From Apium graveolens (Eukaryota; Streptophyta; Magnoliopsida; Apiales; Apiaceae), in NCBI RefSeq assembly GCF_009905375.1, contig NC_133650.1:289900423-289964422 (forward strand): DNA of 64,000 bases, written 5' to 3'. The translations under genes and the position numbers were made by a program. Shown here piece after piece: positions 54,602-64,000 of the stretch. How positions within the stretch are numbered: position 1 is the stretch's first letter; every line of letters begins with the position of its first letter. The notes under the pieces were generated by a model that had not been told where the DNA came from, ran no database searches, and worked only from the letters and a program-made list of their open reading frames with translations.

Positions 54602-55975
54602 CTTTTCTATCTGTTGTTGTGTGATGAAAGAAGAAAGCAAGGGTGAGCAGCAAGCCCACCAAAATAATATGTATAATGATTAATAGTATATGAGTCTACT
54701 CATAATACTCATGAAAATCTTGGTCAAAAGAAATGAACCAAGTTTGATATCTTAATGCGATGAAGTCGCAAAATATTCAGTATATATACATATATACTTT
54801 TCAAAATAATGGAAGTCCTCTTCCATGCATAATATACACAAAGTCCCATTGTATAACTGTATAAAAAAATATCATTGCAAGGTGATCTCATATATCTAAC
54901 CTTGTCTCAACGTTTTTCTGAAAATCTTTGTCATTCATAAGACAATTATTAATTAGATATAAGTTTAAAAGATGAAGTTACCAAATACTTCGCTACACTT
55001 ATATCATTCCCAAATACTACTTGAACTACCACCGTTCAAGTTATAATCAATTTCAAAAGTTCATCCCACTGATGAGACCACAAGATAAGACTTGAATAGA
55101 TTCAATCTTTGAAATATTATTGAATGAAAAAGTTATGAGATACTTTATTTAGTCCCGATATATATATATCCACATATATATATCCCTTTAAACATTTCCT
55201 GGAATCTCTGTTATGCAAAGTATGAACAGAGTTTGAAACATCCAATGAATTTTGGAAAGGAAAAGAATTTTGGCATAAACCCGATATCTCGCTGATCAGG
55301 CAAAGATACCAATAAGTAACCTTTTCTACTGTAGATGGATGAATTCCTCACCGGTCATCACCCTGGCCGCATTAGGACCTCGCGCTAGACCGTACCCCGG
55401 CCCCTCACGCGTTGATGGACTGCCACCCAGCCACTTACACAATAATAGACCGTACCCCGGCCTGTCGCTTATGCCGACTCAATGAGAGGGGCTTACTTCC
55501 CGAACGTTGGGCAAGTAATCAATTCATTTACCAAATCTGCAACCTCGTTGCGAATATAAAATACACCACAGAGCCGGATTCCCCAGGTTTTGAGCGAGTA
55601 TTTAAATCCCCTTAAAAGGAAGATCTTAAATATAAAAAAAAAGTTTTGGGATCCGCTCTGACTTTTAAAAATCATTTTGAAGACTCGAAAACACTTTAAA
55701 GAGTGTTTGGAGTAAGGCTGATTTAATGAAGTAAATCAGTCCCCAGAATATTTAGAAAATGACTGAATATTATTATTTAATATAATATTCCCATAAAGAA
55801 TAATCTTTATAAAAATAATTGAAGTAGAAGTATTAAAACTTATACTTGAAATGACATTAAATAACCAAAGATATACTTATATGAAAGTATTATCTTTATT
55901 TGAATAATCGAAAATAAGTTTGATTATTGAACATTATTCTTTAATAAAATAAAGAATATATCTCAGCAAATAATC

Positions 55976-56245
55976 GGAGTCATAGATCCTCAAATGAATA
56001 TTCAATAATATTCAATAAATAATATAAACTGAGTCATAAGCCCTCGAATGAATATTCAAATATTATTCAATAAATAATATAAAAGGAGTCATAAGTCCTC
56101 GAATAAATATTCAAATATTATTCAATAAATAATATAAAAGGAGTCATAAGTCCTCGAATGAATATTCAAATATTATTCAATAAATAATATAAAAGGAGTC
56201 ATAAGTCCTCGAATGAATATTCAAATAATATTCAATAAATAATAT
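55976..56245 (-). repeat. Tandem repeat in Gypsy-D 5' LTR
   Basis: Five units of about 55 bp, copy of 46003-46280. Confidence 0.85.
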
Positions 56246-58426
56246 AAAGATGAAGTAATCGTATAAACCTTATTCGATTAATAGTTTGGAAAACTATAAC
56301 CATATATATATAAATATATATATATATATATCCATATCCATATAAAATCTACTCGGGATCCTCGACTCCCGGTTTTAGAAAATATTTTCACCTTTGGGTC
56401 CCTATACTAAGGGTATATGCAAGATACCGCTATCCTCTAGCATAGGTATTATGCAACTATAAGCATTGAAATCAACAGATAGATAATCAGATTACGAAAC
56501 AGACATGCATATATACCATATTAGCATACTCCAATATATTGCAAAATTTGCTAATAACAATCATGCAATATCACAAGATAATGCATATACATATATTTAC
56601 ATCACAACAACAGTATAACGGGTAGAAAACTTGCCTGAGCGACTGGGGGTTACGAATGGCTCGGGACGAGTCTGGTAACCTATAAACAACAAGTTGGAAT
56701 TAAACCAAAGTCACTTGTAAATCTATACTTTAACTAACTTAGACTCTAACGCTTGTTTTGCGCTCACTGATTCGCTTAAGTCACTCGGGTACCCTCGGCT
56801 CCACCATTTTTAATAATTTAACCTTTACGAGTTTTAAAGCGATTCCTTCTCGAGTGACTTACCAATTGCCTAAAACACTTACCATAAATGTTTCATGCAT
56901 TAATTAACCCTTTTTGGTCTTTAACCTACATTTCAAAGTAAGGCGAGGGGAAAAGTTTCGTTCGCGAAACGCCGTTACTTGAAACGGTCGTTTCTCCTAA
57001 ACCGTAAATCGGAATCGAACGAACTACATATCAAAACGAAGCTCGTAACATGAGCTATCTAAACATGGCAGTGGTCACAATCTAGCAGGGGGTTCTCGGT
57101 TCCTAATGCTATACACAAAAACAGTCCAAAGAAAATCGGACGTTACGACGGCTATGTTTACGCGATTTCCAAATTTTAACCCATTCACAAACAACCCAAA
57201 TCAACCTCAAATCCAACATACAACCAACCTCCATCCTTATCACATCATAACCACCCCAACCAATTCAATTTAATCTTTCATACTTATGCTTAAACTTAAC
57301 TTTAATCATTCTTAAGTTCTTTTAAATCAAAACCACAATAATTACCATTCCATTCACTACCATACCAAATCTCAAACTCTAAATCATAACAACAAGATAC
57401 AATATCAACCCACTACTCAAAATCATCCTATAATATATAGGAATCTAGGGTTAGGAGATGGTATACCTTCCTTGAAGTGGTGGGTGGAGCTAGGAAGCCT
57501 TAAGAAGCTTGGAGAAGTTTTAAGAAAGCTTGGATCTTCAAGAAAACAAGACAAACTTCAAGTTAAAAATCTTGAAAACACTATTCATTGTCTTCTTCAT
57601 TGATTAAATGAAGAAGTTTGAGAAAGAATTAATGGCTTAAACTCATGATATAGCCATAACTAAGCATGAAGATGATTAGGGAATTTTCTTACCAATTTAG
57701 GAAGCTTTGATCTTTGATTTTGAAAAATCTATGCCTTGAAAATGCTAAAAAGCCGAGAGCAAGATGAACTCATGCCTTGGTTGTTTTTGATTTTTTTGAT
57801 GAAATGATTTTGCTAGCTTGGTTGGCTTGGTTTTTTGTATTTGATTTAGCAAATTACTACCTTGCCCTTGAATTTGTGTGGTTCTTATTCAACCACACCT
57901 CCTTCCTTCCCATGTCATGCTTACCTCATCCTCATGATGTCATCCTTCCTTCCTTGTCTTCTTTCTATTGGTTGGATGACATCATTCCCATTAATCCCTT
58001 TGATTAACTTCCTAATCGTTTGCCTAATGACCGCTGATCTGTTATACGGTTCGCTTAACTTTCGTTCTCGTTTATCGTTTGAAGGATCATACCCGGGATC
58101 TTATTACTTAGGTTCCCTTAACCTTTCTCAATACATTATATTCCTTTTTATGATCCTTTATTATAATCCTTTAATTTAAATCCTTTTTATCCTGTTACCT
58201 TATACTCAATTCTCTCCGTATCTTGTGGATTTCCGGGAAAAATCAAAGTGTTCGGAATTGGATTCTGACGATCTTTACATACACTTATATTCCATATAAA
58301 GTACTAATAAAATCTCAGAATATCCATATCAGAACCCCTACATAGTGTGGCATGAAAAGTTTTCTCGTTCAGCAAAAACACTATTCATAAGGGTTTCAAA
58401 ATTTCTCAAAAATTGGGGTTATTACA

Positions 58427-58431
58427 CCAAA
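58427..58431. repeat. Target site duplication CCAAA, right copy (Gypsy-D)
   Basis: CCAAA after TTATTACA, matching 44229-44233. Confidence 0.93.
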
Positions 58432-59291
58432 GAGTAAAGGTAGAGCACCAGAGACCCAGTGGACTTTTACGACCCCTGGAAATTCCCGAATGGAAATGGG
58501 AACAGATAGCGATGGATTTTGTTGTAGGCTTGCCAAGGACGAAAGCCAACCATGACACCATATGGGTAATTATAGACCGACTGACAAAGTCAGCTCATTT
58601 CATCCCTATCAATGAGAGATACACAGTCGATAGACTGGTGGACATTTACCTTAAGGAAATAGTGACACGACATGGAGTCCCAGCGTCCATTATCTCAGAC
58701 CGAGACCCCAGATTCAACTCCAGGTTTTGGAGGAGCTTTCAAGAATGTGTGGGGACCAAGTTAAATATGAGTACCGCGTACCATCCCCAGATGGATGGGC
58801 AGAGTGAAAGGACCATCCAGACACTAGAGGATATGTTGAGAGTCTGTGCAATAGACTTTAAAGGAAGTTGGGATGATCACTTGCCGTTGATCGAGTTTTC
58901 TTATAACAATAGCTTTCATACTAGCATCGGAATGCCGCCATATGAGGCCCTGTACGGAAGAAGGTGTCGATCTCCCTTATACTGGGATGAAGTAGGGGAG
59001 CGAAAGATACTCGGACCCGAAGTGGTCCAAAGGACCAAAGACATAGTGGATCTTATCAGAGGGCGGCTTGTAGCAGCCCAAGACAGACAGAAGAAATATG
59101 CAGACCTAGCCCGAAAGGACAAAGAATATGAAGTAGGGGACTTAGTAATGCTGAAGGTATCCCCTTGGAAGGGGTTAATGAGATTTGGAAAGAAAGGAAA
59201 ACTAAGCCCAAGATACATTGGACCTTTTGAGATATTAAGACGGATTGGAAAGTTAGCTTACGAGCTAGCCTTACCCCCTAACTTGCAATAA
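58432..59291 (+). pseudogene. Gypsy-C integrase core and C-terminal part
   Basis: Resumes the frame broken at 44233. The catalytic triad is visible: MDFVVGLPRT, then SDRDPRF, then SERTIQTLEDMLR. GRRCRSPLYW and the basic KGKLSPRYIGPFEIL part follow. A TAA at 59289 ends it where the conserved VHNVFHVSMLRKY begins; the frame is unchanged beyond. As with the other two stops in this element, one C-to-T change from a glutamine codon would explain it. Confidence 0.93.
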
Positions 59292-59555
59292 GTTCATAAT
59301 GTGTTCCATGTGTCAATGCTAAGGAAGTATCATTGGGATGCCAGGCACATAGTGGAGTACGAGCAGGTGGATATGCAACCAGATCTGACGTACGTGGAGA
59401 AACCAGTAAGGATTATAGATAAGAAGGAGCAGGTGCTTCGGAACAAAGTGATCAAGCTAGTTAGAGTGCTATGGCAGAATCATAATGTGAAAGAATCAAC
59501 TTGGGAACTAGAGAGCGCAATGCTAGAAAAGTACCCCCATTTGTTTTCTATTTGA
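59292..59555 (+). pseudogene. Gypsy-C integrase C-terminal chromodomain
   Basis: The last part of pol after the TAA. VHNVFHVSMLRKYHW is followed by a chromodomain-like stretch at 59409-59550 (VRIIDKKEQVLRNKVIKLVRVLW, seen as KEQVLRNKVIKLV and STWELESAMLEKYPHLF). Such domains in chromovirus integrases are thought to steer insertion towards particular chromatin. Ends with TGA at 59553, 21 bp before the polypurine tract. Confidence 0.9.
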
Positions 59556-59575
59556 TTTCGGGACGGAATCCTTTT

Positions 59576-59587
59576 AAGGAGGGGAGA
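59576..59587 (+). other. Polypurine tract of Gypsy-C
   Basis: AAGGAGGGGAGA, one base before the 3' LTR. Confidence 0.92.
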
Positions 59588-61734
59588 CTGTAATAACCCC
59601 CAAAATTTTGAACTTTTTGTAACCCTTGTGAATAGTGTTTTAGCTGAATGAGAAAACTTTTCATGCCCCACTATGTAGGGATTCTGTTATGGATATTTTG
59701 AGATTTTATTAGTACTCTATATGGTATATAAGTGTATGTAAAGATCGTCAGAATCCAATTCCGAATACTTTGATTTTTCCCGGAAATCTACTAGATACGG
59801 AAAAAATTAAGTATAAGGTAACAGGATAAAAAGGATTTAAATTAAAGGATTATAAGAGAGGATCATAAAAGGAATATAATATATTGAGAAAGGTTAAGGG
59901 AACCTAAGTAATAAGATCCCGGGTATGATCCCTCAAATGATAAACGAAAACGAAAGTTAAGCGAACAGTATAACAGATTAGCGGTCATTAGGCAAACAAT
60001 TAGGAAGTTAATCAAAGGGATTAGAGAGGATGATGTCACCCAACCAATGAGAGGAGGAAAAAGAGGGGAGAATGACATCATGAGCATGACATAAGCAGGA
60101 CATAAGGGAAGGAGATGTGGTTGAATTAAAACCACACAAAGTTCAAGGTTAATAAGGTAATTAACTAAAACAAAAACAAAACTACATCCACCAAGCCAAA
60201 CAAATCATTTCATCAAAACAAAAGAAAATTCTATTTCTCTTCACCAAGGGTTTGCTCTCGGCTTTTCCTAGTTTTCAAAGAGAAGAATTTCAAAAATCCA
60301 ATATCCAAGCTTCCTAAATTGGTAAGATAATTCTCTAGTATTCCTTATGCATAGTTATGGCTATCTTATGAGTTTAAGCCTCTAATTCATTCTCAATCTT
60401 CTCCAAGAAATTAATGAAGAAGACAATGAATAGTGATTTCAAGGTTTTTAACTTGATTTTTCTTGTTTTTCCTTTAAGATCCAAGCATCCCTAAGACTCC
60501 TCAAGGCTTCTTAAGGCTTCCTAGCTACTCACACCACTTCAAGGAAGGTATATCATCTCCAAACCCTAGATTTACTTGGTATATTAGGATGATTTTGGTT
60601 GTTATGGTAATAGAGTAGCTTAATGATGGTTGGTTTAGAGTTGGGTTGGAATGGTGGTGAATGAAATGTTGAAATCTTAAGGTTTGGTTAAAGGATTTAG
60701 TATAGTTTAAATTCAAGTTTTAGGAGCAAGTATAATTGTTAATAATGAGTTGATTGGGGCTGTTTTAATGTGATATGGATGGACTTTGATTGTATTAATG
60801 GATTGGGGTTGTTTGATGATTGAATTGGAATGGTATAAAATTGGGAAATCGCGTAAACATAGCCGTCGTAATGTCCGATTTACTTTAGACTGCTTTTGTA
60901 CATAACATTAGGACCCGAGAACTCCCTGATAGGTTTTGACCATTGCCATTTTTAGATAGTTCGTGTTACGAGCTTCGTTTTGATATGTGGTTCGTTTGAT
61001 TCGATGTACGGTTTAGGAGAAACGGTCGTTTTAAGTAACGACGTTTCGCGAACGAAATATTACCCCTCGCCTTACTTTGAAACATAGGTTAAAGACCTTA
61101 AAGGGTTAATTAATGTATGAAACAATTATGTTAAGTGTGTTAGGCAGTTGGTAAGACACTCGCGAAGGAATCGCCTTAAAACTCGTAATGGTTAAATTAT
61201 TAAAAATGGTGGAGCTGAGGGTACTAGAGTGACTTAAGAGAATCAGTAAGCGCAAAGCGAGCGTTAGAGTCTAAGTTGGTTAGAGTATAGATTTACAAGT
61301 GATTTTGGTTTAATTCCAACTTACTTGTTGTTTATAGGTTACCAGACTCGTCCCGAGCCATTCGTAACCCCCAGTCGCTCAGGCAAGTTTTCTATTCGTT
61401 ATACTGTTGTTGTGATGTATACACTTGTATATGCATTATCTTGTGATAGATGCATGATGGTTAAATTAGCAAATTCTTGCGATATATTGTAGCATGTGAT
61501 ATGGTACATATGCATGCCTGTTTCGTATTCTTGCCATATATATTTGTTGGTTCAGTTGATAATACCTATGCTAGAGAATAGCGGTAATTTGCATATACCC
61601 TTAGTATAGGGACCCAAAGGTGAAAATATTTTCTAAAACCGGGAGTCGAGGATCCCGAGTAGATTTTATATATATATATATGGTTATAGTTTTCAAAACT
61701 ATTAATCGAATAAGGTTTATTCGATAACTTTATA

Positions 61735-61945
61735 TTATTTAATGAATATTATTTCGAATATTCATTCGAGGGCTTATGACTCAGCTTATTTATTTATTGA
61801 ATATTATTTCGAATATTCATTCGAGGGCTTATGACTCAGCTTATTTATTTATTGAATATTATTTCGAATATTCATTCGAGGGCTTATGACTCAGCTTATT
61901 TTATTTATTGAATATTATTTGAATATTCATTTGAGGATCTATGAC
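61735..61945 (+). repeat. Tandem repeat in Gypsy-C 3' LTR
   Basis: Four units, copy of the array at 37361-37580. Confidence 0.85.
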
Positions 61946-63283
61946 TCCGATTATTTGCTGAGATATATTCTTTATTTTATTAAAGAATAAGGTGTCGATA
62001 ATCAAACTCACTTTTGATTATTCAAATAAAGACAGTACTTTCGTATAGGTATATCTTTGGTTATTTAATATTCATTTCAAGTATAAGTTTTAAAACTTCT
62101 ACTTCAATTATTTTTATAAAGATTATTCTTTATGGGAATATTATTTAAATAATAATATTCAGATATTTTTTAATATATTGGGACTGATTTATTTTATTAA
62201 ATCAGCATTACTCCAAACACTCTTTAAAGTGTTATCGAGTCTTCAAAATGATTTTTAAAAGTTAGAGCGGATCCCAAAACTCATTTTTATATTTAAGATC
62301 CTCCTTTCGAAGGGGATTTAAATACTCGCTCAAAACCTGAGGGATCCGGCTCTATGGTGTGTTTTATATTCGCAACAAGGTTGTTGCCTTGATAAAAGAA
62401 TTTTGATTACTTACCCAACACTCGGGAAGTAAAATTCTTGGAACAAGTTAATCCATTAACAGGCATCGCCTGGGAAATATCGGTGAGTTTTCCTTTCCAA
62501 CTAGATACGACTTCTTGGTCGAGCCGTATCAACAAGTTTCTACTTGGGAAAAGTGGGGACGAGCTTTACATTTCAGAGTCATGGATTTCATCTGAACTAG
62601 GAGTGGCGTAAGTGGTCGAGTAGCGCCGGCTCAGCCTTATTATATTGGCCCAAATGGCCTGGAAGTTCCGCTAAGGCGGTCCATTCCTTAGGAGTTCAGT
62701 GTTCGGTTGACAAGTAAATCCGACAAGTTCTCCTCTACATGTAGAAAATGGTGGGGTTGTACTACTACGACTGATCATCGTAAGTGGTCTTCCTGGCGCG
62801 GCAAACTCCTGTAATGAGTTCATCATCCAGTTGGATAATTCTGCAACACTACCCGTAGCATTTCGATCGAAAGGCTATGAATGGGTGGTTGCCGAAGCAT
62901 TGACAGGGTCAAACAGTTTTATTGGTGTTTCCATTGAATGAAGTATCTCGTAACTTCATTTCTTTTAAAAATATTTCAAAGATTGAATATATTCAAGTTT
63001 TAATTTATGGTCTCATCTATGGGATGACCTCTTGAATCTTATTATACTTTGAACAGTAGTAGTTCAAGTAGATTTCTAAAAATGGTATAAGTATAGTGAA
63101 GTAATTGGTAACTTCATCTTCTTTTAAACTTATATCCAGTAAGTAATTACCTTACACATGATAAAGGATTCTAGTAAGTATCCATTTAGATACTTGTATT
63201 ATTGTTATCACTATATATTATCTTGCGAGCTGTAATGTTCACTCTTGCTTCATTTCTTCATCACACAACAACAGTTAGGAAAG

Positions 63284-63424
63284 ATGGCCAGGCTCCAGCA
63301 GACCCAGCGCAAGCACGTGGGAAGCCCCCCGCGCCTTCCCGTTGAGATCGTAGCTGCTATAGCTGCAGAGGTAGATTTACCTTTAGATCAGACATTCTAC
63401 TTTTGGGAACCAAATATTGTATAA
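63284..63424 (+). CDS. LTR micro-ORF, 46 aa (Gypsy-C 3' LTR)
   Basis: Starts MARLQQTQRKHVGSPPRLP as in the 5' copy. A base change at the stop lets it run eight codons further. Confidence 0.38.
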   Translation: MARLQQTQRKHVGSPPRLPVEIVAAIAAEVDLPLDQTFYFWEPNIV

Positions 63425-63679
63425 CTATAACTTGTGGCAGATAATGGCAATTAACTGTAAATTTATCAAGTAATCATTTTGGGTTGTAATAACTTTTAAT
63501 TGTGGATTCAAGGACTTGTACTTATTTCAATTCCATCTCTGAGACTATGACGTGTGGTGGTGTGTGTTAGTGTGGGGTCACAGCTTGAGGTTGTTTATTA
63601 TTAATTAAGTTAAGTGATAATTATGGAAAGAAAGACCGTGACGACCCGGATCCCTGACCCCGGATCTGGGGGTGTTACA

Positions 63680-63684
63680 CGTGT
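63680..63684. repeat. Target site duplication CGTGT, right copy (Gypsy-C)
   Basis: CGTGT after GGTGTTACA, matching 35209-35213. Confidence 0.93.
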
Positions 63685-64000
63685 CAGCAGTTGTTCACAT
63701 AGTGATAGTTGTACAAGTATCCTTAGACTTGAGGTCATCATAGTCATCTTGTGTACACTGAACTATGCTTTGGTTTAGTTCTTAGTCTCCAGGGACAATT
63801 ATTAGGGCTCTACCGGGTATAGAAATTTGTACACGACGATAGTGTATGATCAATAAAGGATCTACCCCTTCCAGTGAAGGAAGCGAATGTTCAAGGCTGA
63901 TCCACTTATGCTAGTTCAGGAATCTCTAGCCAGAGTGAATGAAATTAGAAAGGAGTTTCTAATTTGCATAGAACTAAGCATAGTAAATGGTAAGCAAATG
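63685..64000 (+). repeat. Copia-B 3' LTR, second part (runs off the window)
   Basis: Continuation of the LTR split by Gypsy-C. No gene. An AATAAA-like CAATAAAGG is near 63852. The LTR end (…CA) and the outer target duplication are not visible before 64000. Confidence 0.7.

Larger units (their letters stand above)
44234..58426 (-). mobile_element. Gypsy-D: chromovirus-type element with open pre-gag ORF and decayed gag-pol
   Basis: The 14,193-bp minus-strand element has LTRs of 4222 bp (5', right) and 4228 bp (3', left). It has a tRNA-Met primer site, a polypurine tract and duplication CCAAA in Gypsy-C integrase. About 15 substitutions were counted between LTRs. Gag, RT, integrase and chromodomain homology is present but broken everywhere, with the same lesions as Gypsy-F. 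The 257-codon pre-gag ORF is open. The element must have used proteins made by another copy. Confidence 0.95.
54205..58426 (-). repeat. Gypsy-D 5' LTR
   Basis: 4222 bp, close to identical to 44234-48461. Micro-ORF at 54455-54601 and tandem array at 55976-56245. Confidence 0.95.
35214..63679 (+). mobile_element. Gypsy-C: Tekay/Del-like chromovirus, nearly complete, split by Gypsy-D
   Basis: The plus-strand element spans 28.5 kb, of which 14.2 kb is the inserted Gypsy-D. LTRs of 4092 and 4091 bp, a tRNA-Met primer site and an AAGGAGGGGAGA polypurine tract are in place. The order is pre-gag ORF, gag, protease, RT, RNase H, integrase, chromodomain, in one frame from gag onward. Wording of RT and RNase H ([35 protein letters not shown] family, seen as [14 protein letters not shown]) and a C-terminal chromodomain point to Tekay/Del. 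Three in-frame stops and the insertion inactivate it. Confidence 0.95.
59589..63679 (+). repeat. Gypsy-C 3' LTR
   Basis: 4091 bp. Compared with the 5' copy it has about 2% differences in the sampled first 560 bp and an extra AGCAGGACATA-like insertion near 60092. Micro-ORF at 63284-63424; tandem array at 61735-61945. Confidence 0.95.
34443..64000 (+). mobile_element. Copia-B: truncated 3' end of another copia element, split by Gypsy-C
   Basis: Plus-strand RT and RNase H fragments, a polypurine tract and the start of a 3' LTR (34443-35213) are followed, after the nested gypsy elements, by the rest of that LTR from 63680 to the window end. The RT wording (GLKQASRRWNIRFDE, DEPCVYKRVSGSA) differs from the SIRE type of A and E and belongs to another copia lineage. 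The 5' two thirds of the element are missing. Confidence 0.85.

Noticed and set aside
58413..59291. ORF start at 58413 as an independent gene
   Set aside because: The first codons lie in the Gypsy-D LTR. The rest is the continuation of Gypsy-C integrase from 44233.

Overview
This window is a nest of LTR retrotransposons from a plant nuclear genome, most likely a eudicot. I see no convincing host gene, no bacterial-type feature and no intact tRNA or rRNA gene. The plant assignment rests on the element types: SIRE/Maximus-type Ty1-copia with an extra ORF after pol, and Tekay/Del-type Ty3-gypsy chromoviruses with LTRs of about 4.1-4.2 kb. The primer sites match plant initiator tRNA-Met. The species cannot be named from this sequence.

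Six element bodies can be separated. I call them A to F. Copia-A is an old SIRE-like element on the minus strand with many stops and frameshifts. It survives in three pieces (477-5791, 18402-20045, 33987-34442). Copia-E (5792-18401, plus) is a full SIRE-type element inserted in A, with 613-bp LTRs and target duplication GATAA. Gypsy-F (20046-33981, minus) is inserted in the gag of A, with 4201-bp LTRs and duplication ATCAA. Its interior is decayed and rearranged. Copia-B (34443-35213 and 63680-64000, plus) is the truncated 3' end of another copia element. Gypsy-C (35214-63679, plus) is inserted in the LTR of B with duplication CGTGT. It is the best-preserved gag-pol here, broken only by in-frame stops. 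Gypsy-D (44234-58426, minus) is inserted in the integrase of C with duplication CCAAA. Its gag-pol is decayed, but an ORF upstream of gag is open.

The order of events follows from the nesting. A and B are oldest and are joined by an old junction near 34442. C then entered B and D entered C, while E and F entered A. LTR pairs agree with this: about 16 mismatches in 613 bp for E, roughly 2% in the sampled part of C, and only about 15-17 substitutions in 4.2 kb for F and D.

The most interesting signals concern the gypsy group. An acidic ORF lies between primer site and gag in C and D and as a remnant in F. It is open in D although D gag-pol is ruined. The F LTR looks like a mosaic, with a C-like last ~400 bp and a D-like remainder, as expected from co-packaged templates. 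F also carries an RNase H-integrase fragment placed before gag. A short ORF inside the LTR recurs in all six gypsy LTRs. In Copia-E, two downstream ORFs each follow a TATA-like box and share a leader motif, which suggests internal promoters. A 5S-rRNA-like fragment and an array of palindromic units lie near the left end.
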